From: Sulfurimonas sp. | Lineage (GTDB): Bacteria; Campylobacterota; Campylobacteria; Campylobacterales; Sulfurimonadaceae | Direction of reading: 5' to 3' | Length of the DNA stretch: 5,197 bases | NCBI GenBank assembly: GCA_027047745.1 | Contig: JALTUB010000218.1 | Location: forward strand, 1 to 5,197 | Shown here: positions 5,166 through 5,197 of the stretch, one piece after another | Layout: the number at the start of each line of letters is the position of its first letter | Numbering within the stretch: position 1 is the stretch's first letter | Translations under genes and position numbers: made by a program | The notes under the pieces: generated by a model | The model's input: only the letters and a program-made list of their open reading frames with translations | Database searches by the model: none | What the model was told of the DNA's origin: nothing

Positions 5166-5197
5166 CAGAGCTAGAGCTTAGAACTTCCTTTATGCTT

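Noticed and set aside
1..5197. CRISPR array or insertion sequence
   Set aside because: No regularly spaced repeats, transposase motifs or long terminal inverted repeats were seen.

Overview
The window is AT-rich and densely coded. The RecO homologue is short (205 aa), carboxyspermidine dehydrogenase and NspC are adjacent, promoters look like a lone -10 box behind T-rich DNA, and GTG and TTG starts are used. Together these suggest a Campylobacterota (epsilonproteobacterial) chromosome, probably Sulfurimonas-like. The taxonomic call comes from recognising these families, not from a database search.

Layout, left to right. Bases 1-282 hold no intact gene. They contain an A/T hairpin at the edge, a short G+C-rich block, and what looks like the first ~30 codons of a broken plus-strand gene (111-224). 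A minus-strand gene for a divergent UDG-superfamily Fe-S protein (283-939, TTG start) follows. It is divergent from recO (1010-1627, plus); the 70-bp gap carries two back-to-back -10 boxes, and the recO one is so close to the ATG that the mRNA should be leaderless. recO converges, with 4 bp between stop codons, on a four-gene minus-strand operon read from right to left: dgkA (4884-4498), carboxyspermidine dehydrogenase (4488-3307), nspC (3328-2180) and a class I methyltransferase (2183-1632). Upstream of dgkA is a 177-bp AT-rich gap with an imperfect palindrome, then a minus-strand tRNA with a CAU anticodon (5062-5138) and its promoter.

How the genes work together. The two central operon genes encode consecutive steps of the carboxyspermidine route to spermidine: reductive condensation of aspartate semialdehyde with putrescine, then PLP-dependent decarboxylation. 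They overlap by 22 nt, and nspC overlaps the methyltransferase by an ATGA junction, so translation of the last three genes is probably coupled. dgkA, a membrane lipid kinase, leads the operon with a 9-nt gap. recO and the UDG-like gene are both DNA-repair types and share a promoter region, but are transcribed apart. The points most worth follow-up are the altered active-site motifs of the UDG-like protein, the leaderless recO, the gene remnant at the left edge and the methyltransferase coupled to polyamine synthesis.
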